A DNA stretch of 64,000 nucleotides from Perilla frutescens (lineage: Eukaryota; Streptophyta; Magnoliopsida; Lamiales; Lamiaceae): the NCBI GenBank assembly GCA_026008535.1, contig BRKX01000018.1, positions 22,018,088 through 22,082,087 of the forward strand. The letters are read 5' to 3'. The notes under the pieces were generated by a model. That model was not told the origin of the DNA, searched no databases, and saw nothing but the letters and a program-made list of their open reading frames with translations. This document shows, in pieces, positions 44,201-55,077 of the stretch. Within the stretch, counting starts at the first letter, position 1; each line of letters begins with the position of its first letter. The position numbers and the translations under genes were made by a program.

Positions 44201-45309
44201 AATGCAATTCTTATTAGCATTTTTTTTGTATTTATCTCATTTTGTTTAACTTAATTTATTTAGTTTCATCTTTAACTGTGCTATATAGTTAAGTGAAAAC
44301 TAATCAGTAATTGCCGCTTATTTCTTATACATATATAAACGTCCTTGAATGATTTTATCTTGTACCATTTTCCATATACAATATGTAATGGTCTGAGTTC
44401 ACTGTTTGTGATACATAGGTGATATGCATCTGTAATAATCTATATGTGCCAGCCTTAAGGCCATTACGTCAAGTGGCCAAGTAAGTTTCTGCTATTAGAT
44501 TTTCTTTCCCTTTGATGGATTTAAACGTATCATGCTCAATATCGGACTTGAAAAAATTAATTCTGAAAGTGTTTGTTTTGAAATTTTCATCAATGTGAAT
44601 TATACAAACAACTTGAAGATAGTTATGGTCTTAATGATTTAAATCATTGTACCAGAACACCCTACATAAGTGGTTGGTCATTGTAGTAGCAATCTTGCCT
44701 AAAGCAGCCTTCTGTACTTGCAATATTTGTTTTTTTTATTTTTATTTTATTATTTTTATTTCTTTAATATCAGTGTTTTTATTTGGAAATTGAGCTTCAA
44801 ATGAGAATAAGTTGCAATATTTATTTTTTTTTATCACTTAGATTAAGGCCTCATTTAATATCCAAGACAACTGCTTACATTTATTCTACATGTATTTATC
44901 ATTATTATTTTCTACACAAAAGTATAAATAAGCATTGTGATTATTATTGTTATTGTATATGTTCATAATCGGACATATTCTCAAAAGGAGATCGATGAAG
45001 TTCATTTTGAGTGGGTGGATTTTGCGTTGGAACAAATATAGGATGTTGGCATTTGGAATCAAAGTGAGCAGGTTGCTATCTTTTGTATTTTGAATATTGA
45101 ATATTTTGGAGTTTAGATTACACATTTTGGATATTGATGATGGATGGGTTTTATTGGATATTAATGATGTTCTATTGGATAATATGGATTGCATATTATG
45201 GATGTTGTATTTGATATTGGATGTTGTATTGAATATTAAATCTGTATTGAATTTTTAGGAATTTAATTTATTGTAATTTAATTTTATTTTATTTTATTTT
45301 TTTGCAAAT

Positions 45310-45765
45310 GTATGAACTACAGATAAATTAACCGTAGAGATAATAAAAAAATCATAGACATTACAAACACACAACCGTAGACAGTATAAAAAAACCTTAG
45401 ACATTACAAAACAAACTATAGACTTAAAAAACAATCACTATGGTTAATAAACTGTAGTATTAAGAAATCGAAAAATGCTACGGTGTAAAATAGAACTGTA
45501 GTCTTAAGGTACCTTTTACTATAGTTTTCAGGTCCAAATGGGATGATGTCTACGGTCCAAGTGTGATCTATAGTCTTTATTGCCTTATCTCTACGGTATT
45601 TTTGGTCTTACGACTACGCTGTCATAACCGTAGTCGATTGGCTCTTAAGACTATGGTTATAAACCGTCGAGTAGGCGAGTACTTTATCTCTACACCACTT
45701 TTCTCTATGGTCATAGATCTCTTAAGACTACGGGTTTTAGCCGTAGAGTATGAGCATTTTTGTGG
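45310..45765. repeat. CACTA right subterminal repeats
   Basis: A dense run of TACGGT, ACCGTAG and CTACGGTT variants, ending at the terminal inverted repeat. It mirrors the left block. Confidence 0.85.
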
Positions 45766-45773
45766 TAGTGCAT

Positions 45774-46805
45774 ATTCACAAATATGTATTAAATTGGTAG
45801 GTCAATATTATTTCTTTAGTGAAATAAAAATAATAGTTTATTTATTTATTTAATTATATTATTGTAGAGGTCAAAACTCTACGGTTAATCGTACTTCGAG
45901 TTCGTGCTCCGGCGACCTACAAGATAAAGAAACATGTGAAGCCGAAAGACCGTCGGGAGTTTGACGATCGAACGGACTCCGACGCTCAAGTCTATTTTAT
46001 CCTTCCACTTAAAAAATTTTAAAAAATAAAATTTGTAGTTATTATTAATAAAAATGATAATAAAAAAATTCAGGATTAGAAGTCCATATCATCACCAATA
46101 GAACTCCATCTTCTTTCCTCCCCACCCGCCGTCGCCCTTAATATTCCAGATTAACAGATGAAACATTAAATTTCATCCTCAACCATCGCAACCATTCCTC
46201 CTTTCCTCCACCGCCGCCGCGACTCTCTGGAAGTTCAAATCAACGAGAAGCAGCCTGCAACACCAAAGCAAGTTCATTAATTTAATTTCAATAAAGATGG
46301 TCAAAACTTGTGCCTTTCACATTATTATATTTCTTTGTTATAATATTTTGTTGGTTATATATTACCTCATTGAAGTAGTAACTATTACAAAATATAATAA
46401 TATGGTTATCCGTGTATCGCAAATTGCAACTTTCTGAAAAAAAGGGACAATTAACTAATGTAAAAATTATATATTGTCTCATTATACAATCACTAAATTA
46501 ATCAATATTACAAAATTTTAAAATATGATTCATGTGCATTACAGAGTTAATATTTAAACATATACGTAGTAAAATAAAATTTATTACTATTTTTTTTATT
46601 ATGGATTGATAATAAAAGTATTCTTATAGATGAATTGAAATTCGTATCTACATGAAACTTAATAAATTTGACTATATAGTTGATATTTGTTGATTTTATA
46701 TTTTAACATGTTTCTATAGTCGTCAAGTGAAAGATTATCTCAATTTTTACTATCACTATTTTTATATTGAATTATTCAAATTTTCAAAATTTTGAAATAT
46801 GACAT
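45774..46805. other. Unassigned AT-rich sequence with a GC-rich patch, left of a Helitron-like end
   Basis: 45890-46000 is GC-richer (GGCGACCTACAAGATAAAGA, ACGCTCAAGTC) and 46120-46260 is CT-rich like a leader. No supported coding frame (46288-46482 is rejected). This could be the body of the Helitron whose 3' end lies at 46833, but no 5' TC end was identified. Confidence 0.3.
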
Positions 46806-46833
46806 CCCGTGCATCGCACGGGTGTGATGCTAG
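46806..46833 (+). mobile_element. Helitron-like 3' terminus
   Basis: A perfect 7-bp stem CCCGTGC/GCACGGG with loop ATC is followed by seven bases and CTAG, then T. A hairpin shortly before CTRR, with insertion before T, is the diagnostic Helitron 3' end. The 5' boundary is unknown. Confidence 0.6.
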
Positions 46834-46834
46834 T

Positions 46835-47819
46835 GTTTAGTAGTATACAACCCACCCTGTATCGATCCGAGAATACATCAGAAGATCAATGAGTGGAATA
46901 GCAACTGTGAAGGGGCATCGGGTCATACTTCTTCAACAACAAAATTAGATCTTTAATCTTGTGATCAACTCGACATTAATCGTAAGTTCGATTTTCAATA
47001 GTTTCTATGTTTTCGTATTTTGTAGATTTGAAAATTGCAACTTGCTTGAAAAGTCCACTTCGTTAATTATTTACATTGCATACATAAAATATGATATACA
47101 TGAACTGAAATTAATGAACATCTAAATAAATCTTGTGGTGGTTCAATTCGAAAAATCCTCAACACAGTAGGCATTAATCGGAGACAATAATCATAATTGT
47201 GTGTGCCCCCACTTTCTAAATGTGTCGAGAGGAGGTTTAGGATGCTATAGTGATCATCTTGGTAAGCTTGAATTCAAGAGTCAATCGTCCAAAATAATCA
47301 GACTTTATGCTAATTAGTCTAATTAGATCAACCCCAAGAATATTCCCTCTATCAATTGCTCGACCCGCCGTAATTTGTATTTATTTATTTTGTTTTATTA
47401 TTTATATTTAGTTTTAAATCAAACAAATCTCTATTCTGAAGTCTAGATAACAAATATGAATCGATGTCATGGTATGCACATGTTTAAATATATTTTTTCC
47501 CTGTGGACTCGACTCGTTTCATTGCTAGATTACATTTGTGTACACTTGCACTTTAACACGGAAAAACTAAATTTCACACATCATGGCCCCTTTTGGCCAT
47601 CCGACCCAAAATGTTCCTTCTGCATGGAAATGCTTGTAGATTAAATTTTATCAAAATCAGGTAAAATGGCAAGTATTGACCTCCACATTTTTCAAATATT
47701 TTTGGTCAACTTTACTCAAAAATATTCACTGAATTTAATTCTCTAAAGTGTTGAGTTGATAATGAAACCCTAATATTACGTATTGTAGTCCAAAGCCATT
47801 TTATTAGTTTAGAATATTT
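46835..47819. other. Unassigned; possible decayed LTR pieces
   Basis: No coding evidence. Around 47500-47560 CCCTGTGGACTCGACTCGTTT and a TGTACACTTGCA stretch resemble the CCCTGTGGATCGACCTCGTAT and TGTACACTTGTAG of the Athila-1 LTR (37430-37490), hinting at an old LTR remnant. Confidence 0.35.
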
Positions 47820-48886
47820 GTATTATATTTAGTTTAACTTAGAAAAATCCTATAGCAGTTCTAGGTCGAAGCTTATGTTGTGTATAGCCTATTGAGCTAG
47901 AGAGACAGAACCAAGGTTGAGTGCTGTTGTAGTATTTTCCAAGTTACCCGAGCAATGTGGGTTTTTCTTATTATAAAAATTATATCTTTGAGTTATATAA
48001 ACTCAATTTATGCAAATTAAAGTTATATCCATATCAAGAAAATATTTTAGCTTTTATTTGCGTCTCCAAAAAAGTTAAGTGACAATTTCGTCTCTGTTGC
48101 CCAAGTTTGGCTCGTGGGGTGTATGCACAAGATATAGTTGGACAGTCTAGCAAGAAGATTTATAAACTAGTTGTATGAGTTTAAGAGGAACTAACATCCG
48201 ATAAGAGGGAGCGCTTCAGAAGAAAAGAAGCATCGGTATACGCAGAATTGGTTTTACCTTTTACACATTTTGTTATGTGTTGTCCAGTTGATTGGATATG
48301 TTTGCTCAAATGATTTATCAAATGCTTTTTAAAACATTTAACCTGCTGAATACATTAGTGCTTACACCAAATCTTTTCAAATATTTTTTAGGTTGGAAAT
48401 GTTGGTAGTGTGGTACGAGTGGGTTATTCTATATATATGATTCTTTTGTTTTCATATTCAAATAGTGTACTATGTTTCTGTACTAACTCTGAATATCCAG
48501 TCCCATAGCATATCGCATGTTATGATTTTTGTTGGGCTTTGAACAGTAATTAAGCTTATACCTTTTTGTCAAGGATGAAGTCTTGTTGTCTATACTTGAA
48601 ATAAATACCTATTTGCGATCAGATGTATTGATCTTCATATTTGTCTGGATCATGTTGATTTTCGTTGTTGGATTTTGAGCCAAACAACCTTCTTATAATA
48701 TGTTTAAAAATGTGGATTCGCTCCAGTTACAGAGGTTGTGCTGCCCAAATTTCTGAAAAACATAACTTGTTATCCTTATATATCTAATTAAGATTTCTTA
48801 TTCCGCAAGCTTAGTGGTAACATCTCCCCCTTCCCCCAGTAATGCATCGATCTCTTAATCATTGTTCTCCTGGAATTGCAGCGTTA
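47820..48886 (+). repeat. Decayed gypsy LTR related to gypsy-2
   Basis: Collinear weak matches to the 3' half of the gypsy-2 LTR: CCCGAGCAATGTGGGTT versus CCCGAGAAAGGTGGGTT, the CTGAATACATTAGTGCTTAC module with CAAATCTTTTCAAATATTTT, TTCGCTCCAGTTACAGAGGT, and an end GCAGCGTTACA at 48886. The 5' half of the LTR was not recognised. Confidence 0.6.
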
Positions 48887-49211
48887 CACATATCTAATTT
48901 GTCATTTTTATCAAAATTCCAATAATATCATTTTCAAGGCAACTAATGTGGACTAAGCGATGACCATATCATTATCAATATTGATAATTTTTATTTTCAA
49001 GTAAAAAAAAATTGGATCAACAATACAATATTTCCTTAAATGATCATAAAGATATTAACTAAAAATAGTGAAATAATTGTCTTGATTAATTTTTTTTTGA
49101 GTCATATCATTTTATTTAAATCGTTGCATTTGAATGACATCAATGAGAATAGTACACACACACACACATAGCATTTAGTTCAAAATGGGTATTAGTTCTT
49201 GGCGAGATCTA
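48887..49211. other. AT-rich intergenic sequence with a short CA repeat
   Basis: No gene seen. A (CA)n run lies at about 49151-49168. Confidence 0.5.
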
Positions 49212-49371
49212 AGAACGGTGTTTATTTACTACGATTGTATAGTCTATCAAGGTGTATTTTAGTACTTTTTTTTAAATTATAGCTTATCTTATTATATTTT
49301 AGTACTAGCTCTAATAAGCACTAAAATACAACAAGATAAGCTAGAAAACCACAGTAAATAAGCATTGTTCC
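49212..49371. mobile_element. Hairpin MITE of about 160 bp
   Basis: Almost fully self-complementary. The left part AGAACGGTGTTTATTTACT pairs with AGTAAATAAGCATTGTTCC at the right, and the middle TAGCTTATCTTATTATATTT pairs with AATACAACAAGATAAGCTA. No coding capacity. The target duplication is unclear. Confidence 0.65.
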
Positions 49372-49579
49372 TAGTTCCCACACCATGAATTAGTACCCAT
49401 TATAACCCACTCTTTGCAAATTGATTTTGTAGAATTATATATATTTTTTCGTACTTTAAAACTATAAACTACGATAAAAACTTGTATGAGACCGTCTAAC
49501 GGATCTCTTACGTTAGACGGGTCAAATAATATCCAAACCCACTCAAAAACCCGCCCACCCGCCCCCATACAACTGGGCT

Positions 49580-49895
49580 GTGATGATTTTTAAAAAAGTT
49601 AAAAATTCTGGTGGCCCACACTCAAGCCCAATGTTGTGTTTGTGTTGTTTGTGTATTTGGGCAATAATATCCAAGCCCAGATCTGCGCACATGCAACATA
49701 TCTTTTTTTCCCCTTTATTTTTTGCTTTTTCTTTCTTTCTCGTCTTTTTTTATATTTTTTAAATCATTATTTTAATTTTTTTCAGCTCGGTGGGTGTTCG
49801 GGCTTGTTTCCCACTCCTTTTTTTTCTTCTTTCTTCTCGTTTTTATTCGTTTCTTTTTTTTATTATTATTATTTTCTCCTTTTATTTTAATAATT
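49580..49895. repeat. Pyrimidine-rich low-complexity stretch
   Basis: Long T/C runs (TTTTTTTCTTCTTTCTTC and similar). Plus-strand frames here encode Phe/Leu-rich peptides that reflect base composition, not genes. Confidence 0.6.
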
Positions 49896-50189
49896 ATTGT
49901 ACATCAAGCGTAATACACGAGTTCGCGCGTTAGCGTTGGGCGAACCATCGAATAAAAAATAATAAATTAATTCAATTTAATTTTAAGGTTATATATTTAT
50001 TTCAAAAAAATTAATTATCGAGAGAGTGCACTGCGCGAGATGCGGGATAATAAAATACATTTTATTTAAAAAAATAAATTAATTCAATTCAATTTTAGGG
50101 TTCACTAATTCTATTTTAGGGTATACATTTATTTTTAAGAAAATAAATTTTTTTTCTGGAGGTTGACTAATTATTGAGCAAAAAAAAAG

Positions 50190-51165
50190 AAGTATCATTA
50201 AATATAAGGTAAAGTATCATTATCTATGATATAAAGTATCAGTAGCTCTGAGATTAATTAAACATTAATTATCAAATCAATAACAAGATGTATGAGTAAC
50301 ATTAGCTATGAAATGAAGTATCATTAACTATGAAGTTAAGTATCATTAGATATAAATTTGACAAAATATCATTAACTATTAAGTGAAGTAGTGTTAGATA
50401 TATATCTGGTGAAGTATCATTAATTGTGTGTGAAGTATCATTAATTAGAGATGAGGTATCATTAACTCGGACGTGGAGTATAATATGATATTATTGATGA
50501 TTAAACATTAATTATCAAATCAAGAATATATAAATGTCATTAACTAATGAGTGGAGTATATCATTAACTCAAATATCATTATTTATGAGATGAAGTATCA
50601 TTAACTCACATATCAGTATCATTATTTATGCGGCAAAATATGATTACCTGTGGAGTGGAGTCTCATTACTATTAAAAAAAGTATCACTAATTGTAGAAGA
50701 AATTATCATTAATTGAAGAAAAGTATCACTAATTGTGAATAAAGTATCACTACTTAGAAAGAAAAGTATTAGTAATTGCAGAAGAAAGTATCACTAATTA
50801 GAAGAAAAGTATCACTAATCGCAGAAGAAAATATCACTAAGTATAAAGAAAATTATCACTAATTGCAGAAGAAAGTATGACTAATTAGAAGAAAAGTATC
50901 ACTAATTAGAAAGAAAAGTATCACTAATTGCAGAAGAAAGTATCACTAATTACAAAAGAAAGTATCATTAATTAGAAAAAAAGTGTCAGTTTAAAACATA
51001 ATCTCAAATTGAGAATCGGGTCTATGAATATAATAAAAATTCATTATTGAGTAAAAAAAATAATTTCATTATCATAAAGAAAAATATTATTGATTACAAA
51101 ATAAAGTATTACTAATTACAAAAACAAGTAATACTAATTATAAATAAAGTATCATTAAAAATCTT
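50190..51165. repeat. Diverged minisatellite GTATCATTAA / GTATCACTAATTGCAGAAGAAA
   Basis: About 45 imperfect copies of a ~20-22-bp unit. The left half is built on AAGTATCATTAACTATGAAG, the right half on AAAGTATCACTAATTGCAGAA, with AAAGTATCACTAATTAGAAG variants. No open frame. The left-to-right change in unit type shows the array grew by local duplication. Confidence 0.8.
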
Positions 51166-51169
51166 CAAC

Positions 51170-51746
51170 ACCCATCAATTAAATTACACATAATTAAAAT
51201 TTCAAAGCTAGCTAGGTAATTAGTAGGACCCATTACCTTAATAAAAATGAGTGAAGATTACAAGGGCTTTCGGTCTGTTTCTTGGACATGGCAGAAGAAA
51301 GGGTTGGCTATTAAAAGATAATGATTTGTAAGATGATTGCAAAATTTCCATGGTTATCTTATCACCTTTTGTTGACAAGAGCAAAAGTTGAAATCGAATT
51401 AGAATGACCATTCCATTCTCTTGGTTTTGTCTCCAAGTCTAGTTATCCCTTCAATCCATGTGGGCTATCCATCTTCTCCAATCTCCATTATTATACATAC
51501 AACTATACTTGTCGATCCACGGCTGCTACGGCAAACTCAATTAATTAGCTAGCTCATCTATCCATCTCTACCTAGCTAAGCTAATTAGTATATATTGTCT
51601 GATTCCTAACTACCTAGCTAGCTACTTCTATTACAAACACGTACTAATGTTGTACGTCACTCTATTTGGAGCTACATTTTTATTCGATATTTCATCGAAC
51701 AGCTTCTGGGCATTCCCCACTTTCCTCTCCTTATCCCACATGAAGA
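51170..51746. other. Non-coding AT-rich sequence
   Basis: No coding frame, no recognised repeat. Many CTAGCTAG-type words around 51540-51625. Confidence 0.45.
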
Positions 51747-52100
51747 ATGTTTGGGGCTATTAAACGCAGCAAAATACGGCTTCAAAGAGCAATACAAGGC
51801 CTGAAACAAAGCCTTGCAATCCATACGCATCAATCATTCACCAAATTAGAGATTGTAATCGAAATCCACACTTCTCTATATGTATGTATCTGCTGTTGCG
51901 GTTACAGTTGTGTTTCTCTCTCTAGAATTGTGCGTTTCTCTCTGCTGGATGAGGAATCGGATCTTTCCGAGCTCTTCCGATATGGAGTCGTGAACGGAGG
52001 AGTTGCAAAAGGGTTGGAGAGTGGCGTTGTAGCTGCACAGAGGGAGAGAGAAAGAGAAGCGCTATTATTTTACCTTTTTTCTTTATTGTTTTATATTTGA
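51747..52100 (+). CDS. Hypothetical 117-codon ORF, doubtful
   Basis: Opens MFGAIKRSKIRLQRAIQGLK, has a Cys-rich hydrophobic middle (YVCICCCGYSCVSLSRIV) and ends in a low-complexity AQREREREALLFYLF tail encoded by GAGAGA-type sequence. No family recognised. It ends about 10 bp before the inverted GACCGTCTAACGG repeat, so part of it lies in repeat DNA. It might be a chance frame. Confidence 0.2.
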   Translation: MFGAIKRSKIRLQRAIQGLKQSLAIHTHQSFTKLEIVIEIHTSLYVCICCCGYSCVSLSRIVRFSLLDEESDLSELFRYGVVNGGVAKGLESGVVAAQREREREALLFYLFSLLFYI

Positions 52101-52159
52101 TTCGGGTCGGGTTAGGATCCGTTAGACGGAAGCGATCCGTTAGACCGTCCTACAGGAGT

Positions 52160-53160
52160 GTGCCCCATAAACTATTGGTAGTACGAAGATATATATTTTT
52201 TGTATTTAATTCTCTACTTGGTTAATTTTAGTTAAATAATAAAACGGACCATTCTGATAATTTTTTTTGTTATGTTCCAAATACAAGAATCTGTTAACAA
52301 CCATTTTCCTCAAAATCACATTCTCGAAAATCATATTGTCAAGCAACTTTACTTTCATACCAACCATAACCTGCCTATATGTTTTTATTTTCTTGTTTAG
52401 AAAATAGTGTAAATGTCATTGGCTTGGATTGTGTAGCTATGAGATCGTAATTTCGCTCCATATATTAGCTTATAAACGATTAAATGAAAACATCTTGTTA
52501 AATAAAAAGATAAATCATCTTCGATATAAATGACTACTCGATCTCCTATATGTTTTTTTATTAGAATTGGAATGAAAATATTTAAGTATCAGTTAGATAA
52601 GAGATTCATATAAAAAGTATTTCTTTTTAAAAAGACATGTTTACATGTTTTGATCATTAGAGAAAACGACATTTTCTACAAATAAACTAGATAGTTACAT
52701 AATTATAATAACTAGGGAAAGTATGGAGGTACCATTCGGGCACGTGCTCTTGTTCATCTCAAGAAATGGAATGCATAACATAAGTATAAAGGGGACTATT
52801 TCGGCACGTGACATATGTGTGTGTGTGTGTTCGTTTCGAGATTAGGTCTAGTGTGTGTATCGGCGACATCAATTAATTAGTGAATCAAATTGTCTACTTC
52901 AAATTATTGCTCCTCTCGTCCCAATAAGATTGGATGGTTGATTGGATGGTTGAGATTTTGAGAAGAATTAAAAAAAGAATTGAGAAAGATAATTAAAAAA
53001 ATTATAATATATTTCTATTTATTTATTTATTTAACAATGAATTAATATTTAATGTAAACATATTAAATATGAGTTTAAGTTAGTAAATAGACTATATATA
53101 TATATATATATATTAACCTATATATTGAGATATCCAAAAAAGAAAAACAAGTCTATCTTA
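52160..53160. other. AT-rich non-coding sequence with GT and AT microsatellites
   Basis: No gene seen. (GT)n at about 52810-52830 and (TA)n at about 53094-53112. TCGGGCACGTG and TCGGCACGTG G-box-like words recur at about 52736-52746 and 52791-52800. Confidence 0.5.
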
Positions 53161-53171
53161 CTGATGAAGCC

Positions 53172-53372
53172 ATGCAAGGCATTGAAGGCCTTGAACCCGA
53201 GCTGCAATTCAAAGGTCCAATGACGCGACTTCGAGCGAAGAAATTACAAGGTTATTTCCAAGTGATGATTCGCAAGAAGTTTGAGGAATTAGAAGATGCA
53301 AAGTGCAGCCATACTTTAGTTAATTTATTAACTAATGAAGATCAAGATCATACCATGGAGAATATAACTTGA
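53172..53372 (+). pseudogene. C-terminal tail of a Ty3/gypsy polyprotein
   Basis: 66 codons, including GPMTRLRAKKLQGYFQVMIR. The GP[MI]TR.RAK motif is typical of the end of many plant gypsy polyproteins just before the 3' LTR. Everything upstream is missing. Confidence 0.65.
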
Positions 53373-53418
53373 AGAGTTGAAGAAGAGAGCAAGAAGAAGT
53401 GCATTTGTGCATGGAGCT

Positions 53419-54240
53419 GTTTTCGCCCTTGATTTTAATTTAATTAAAGGGTTGATTTTTATCTAGACTATAGTATTTATTTAATTACTTTAGACTATAG
53501 TTTAGATCAGTTTTTAATTAATTAATAAGTGTAATTTTCGTTCATAATATCATAGGTTTGACTAGAATTGTATTTAAGGCAATTTCCTACCTTGAATAGA
53601 ATTCTAGTTTAGGTATTTCTATAGTATAGTTAGAGATCCTTTTGGATCAGATTTTTAGGCCTTTTTAATTGTTATTTTCGTGCATAATAGGCCCTATAAA
53701 TAGGGGAACCATGTTACTTTGATATTTTAGACATTATTGATTAAAACTGCTTTTGCATTCAATTTGTATCTCAACCGTTCAAAGCTTTTGATTGTTTTCT
53801 GTCGAAAATACTCATTCTTGAAGCCTAGCAACTTTGAGTCTTACATCAAGGGAACGTTCTAATTCACACGAGGAATTAGGGTGAACTCGCTACTCGAGGA
53901 GTAACTTTGAGATTCGTTTTCGTCGTACAAGATACGCCGGGGATTAATTGGGTTGCAAATCACAACACCTCCTTCGTCCAGCCACCATCTTCAACGACAA
54001 CCATAAGCCATCCATGTCCGTTTCAAGTCCAGCCACGTGCGTGTTCAAGTTCGAGTTCGTCTCGTTCAATCCGTAAGTCCGTTACAACTCTATCATACCC
54101 TATCTACCCTAGCCATCCTAAACCCATTCATCACCATCGATTTACCTTCATCCAAGCCATCCATAAACTCGTCCAAAACAGCCCTATTTCTATTTGGATT
54201 TGTGTTATTTTGTGTGTCATTGTCTAGGTATTTTAGTTGA
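53419..54240 (+). repeat. Probable LTR of the element ending at 53372
   Basis: It follows the pol tail directly, contains a good TATA box (GGCCCTATAAATAGGGG, 53691-53707), a leader-like T/A-rich region and a CT-rich 3' part. Exact termini are not fixed because no second copy lies in the window; bounds are approximate. The frames at 53907-54227 and 54037-54240 are probably LTR sequence. Confidence 0.5.
53691..53707 (+). promoter_or_regulatory. TATA box of the gypsy LTR
   Basis: CTATAAATAGGGG in a TATA-consensus context, about 320 bp downstream of the pol stop. This is the usual U3 position in short gypsy LTRs. Confidence 0.55.
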
Positions 54241-54685
54241 GTCTTAGTCGTCTAGACAATCGAGTATAGATCCCTTACTTCACCGACGTAGTTTCTTTCC
54301 TTTGCTTCCGCGTCTTTTGTGTCTCGTTGGTCATTGAGTCCCGGGTCACATCACTTACTATCTTACTACATTTAATTTCAAATTCTAAGTTGTAACTCCT
54401 ATTTGAATGCATAAGAGCATCTCTAGCCGTTATCTCTATTTCATAGTAGATTCTAGACTATTTCGTACTAAAATCTACATTTCATCTCCAACAGTTTATT
54501 CTAAATTATGTACTAAAATATTCATTTTAACGTTTTTATTTAATCTTAATTTTGCAAAAATAAAAATAAAACCTATAAAATAATAATATCTCCCAAAACA
54601 AATACATAAGTTACATGCATAATATTACTTACAACAACTTATAAGAAAATACAAATATTACAACAATTAGAGAGAGAGAGAGAGA

Positions 54686-54916
54686 GGACCAGATCACCTA
54701 TTGCATTTCCTATTATAATTTCTGTTCCAAGCCTTTGTTTTTTTTTTAAATAATAATTTTTATTTTTAATTTATTATGATTTTATTTAATTTAAATTTTT
54801 TATTTAGAGTTCATCCATCCTCAATTAGATTATCTTAATATTTTTTTAAAAAATTAAAAATAAAATCTAGTTATGCAACACCAAATGGAATAAGAATTGT
54901 AACAGATGATCTGGTC

Positions 54917-54917
<1 letters not shown>
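54686..54917. mobile_element. 232-bp MITE nested in a GA microsatellite
   Basis: Terminal inverted repeats GGACCAGATCACCTATTGCA and (inverted) GGACCAGATCATCTGTTACA match at about 24 of 29 positions when extended. It is bordered on both sides by (GA)n. No coding capacity. Confidence 0.72.
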
Positions 54918-54962
<45 letters not shown>

Positions 54963-55077
54963 AAAATAAACTATTTCAACAATTTAAGAATAAATATGAA
55001 TTATTATTGAGAGAGAGAGAGAGAGGGGATAAAATAAACTATTTCAACAATTTAAGAATAAATATGAATTATTATTA
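54918..55077. repeat. GA microsatellite and a 68-bp tandem duplication
   Basis: (GA)n at 54918-54959 and 55009-55026. The about 50-bp unit beginning GGATAAAATAAACTATTTCA occurs at 54959-55008 and again, apparently identical, at 55027-55077. Confidence 0.85.

Larger units (their letters stand above)
41723..45770. mobile_element. CACTA (En/Spm) element, non-autonomous
   Basis: The left end reads CACTACCACAAAAACGCTCA and the right end is its inverted counterpart, finishing TTTTTGTGGTAGTG. Terminal identity extends to ACTCTAC/GTAGAGT. A CAT duplication flanks it (41720-41722 and 45771-45773). Subterminal regions are packed with TACGGT words in both orientations (about 41755-42090 and 45310-45765), as expected for transposase-binding repeats of this superfamily. 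No TNPD- or TNPA-like reading frame is visible; the interior holds exon-like fragments. Confidence 0.9.
49481..52157. mobile_element. Possible 2.7-kb TIR element bounded by GACCGTCTAACGGATC
   Basis: 49481-49523 (CTTGTATGAGACCGTCTAAC, then GGATCTCTTACG) and the reverse complement of 52157-52101 (CTCCTGTAGGACGGTCTAAC, then GGATCGCTTCCG) match over about 33 bases with a few differences. Similar sequences are common at the ends of plant MITEs. The pair encloses a CT-rich segment, the minisatellite and a short ORF. It could be two independent copies of one short repeat. Confidence 0.4.

Noticed and set aside
49580..49890. Phe/Leu-rich peptides as small membrane proteins
   Set aside because: They are translations of T/C-rich low-complexity DNA.
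50190..51165. CRISPR-like array
   Set aside because: Units are directly adjacent and diverged, with no unique spacers, and the context is a plant genome.
51400..51450. Possible miR159/319-like word CCCTTCAATCCA
   Set aside because: Only about 12 bases match and no flanking foldback of microRNA-precursor type is evident.
51747..52100. A host gene at this ORF
   Set aside because: Kept only as a doubtful ORF: low-complexity tail, no domain, no clear promoter, adjacent inverted repeat.
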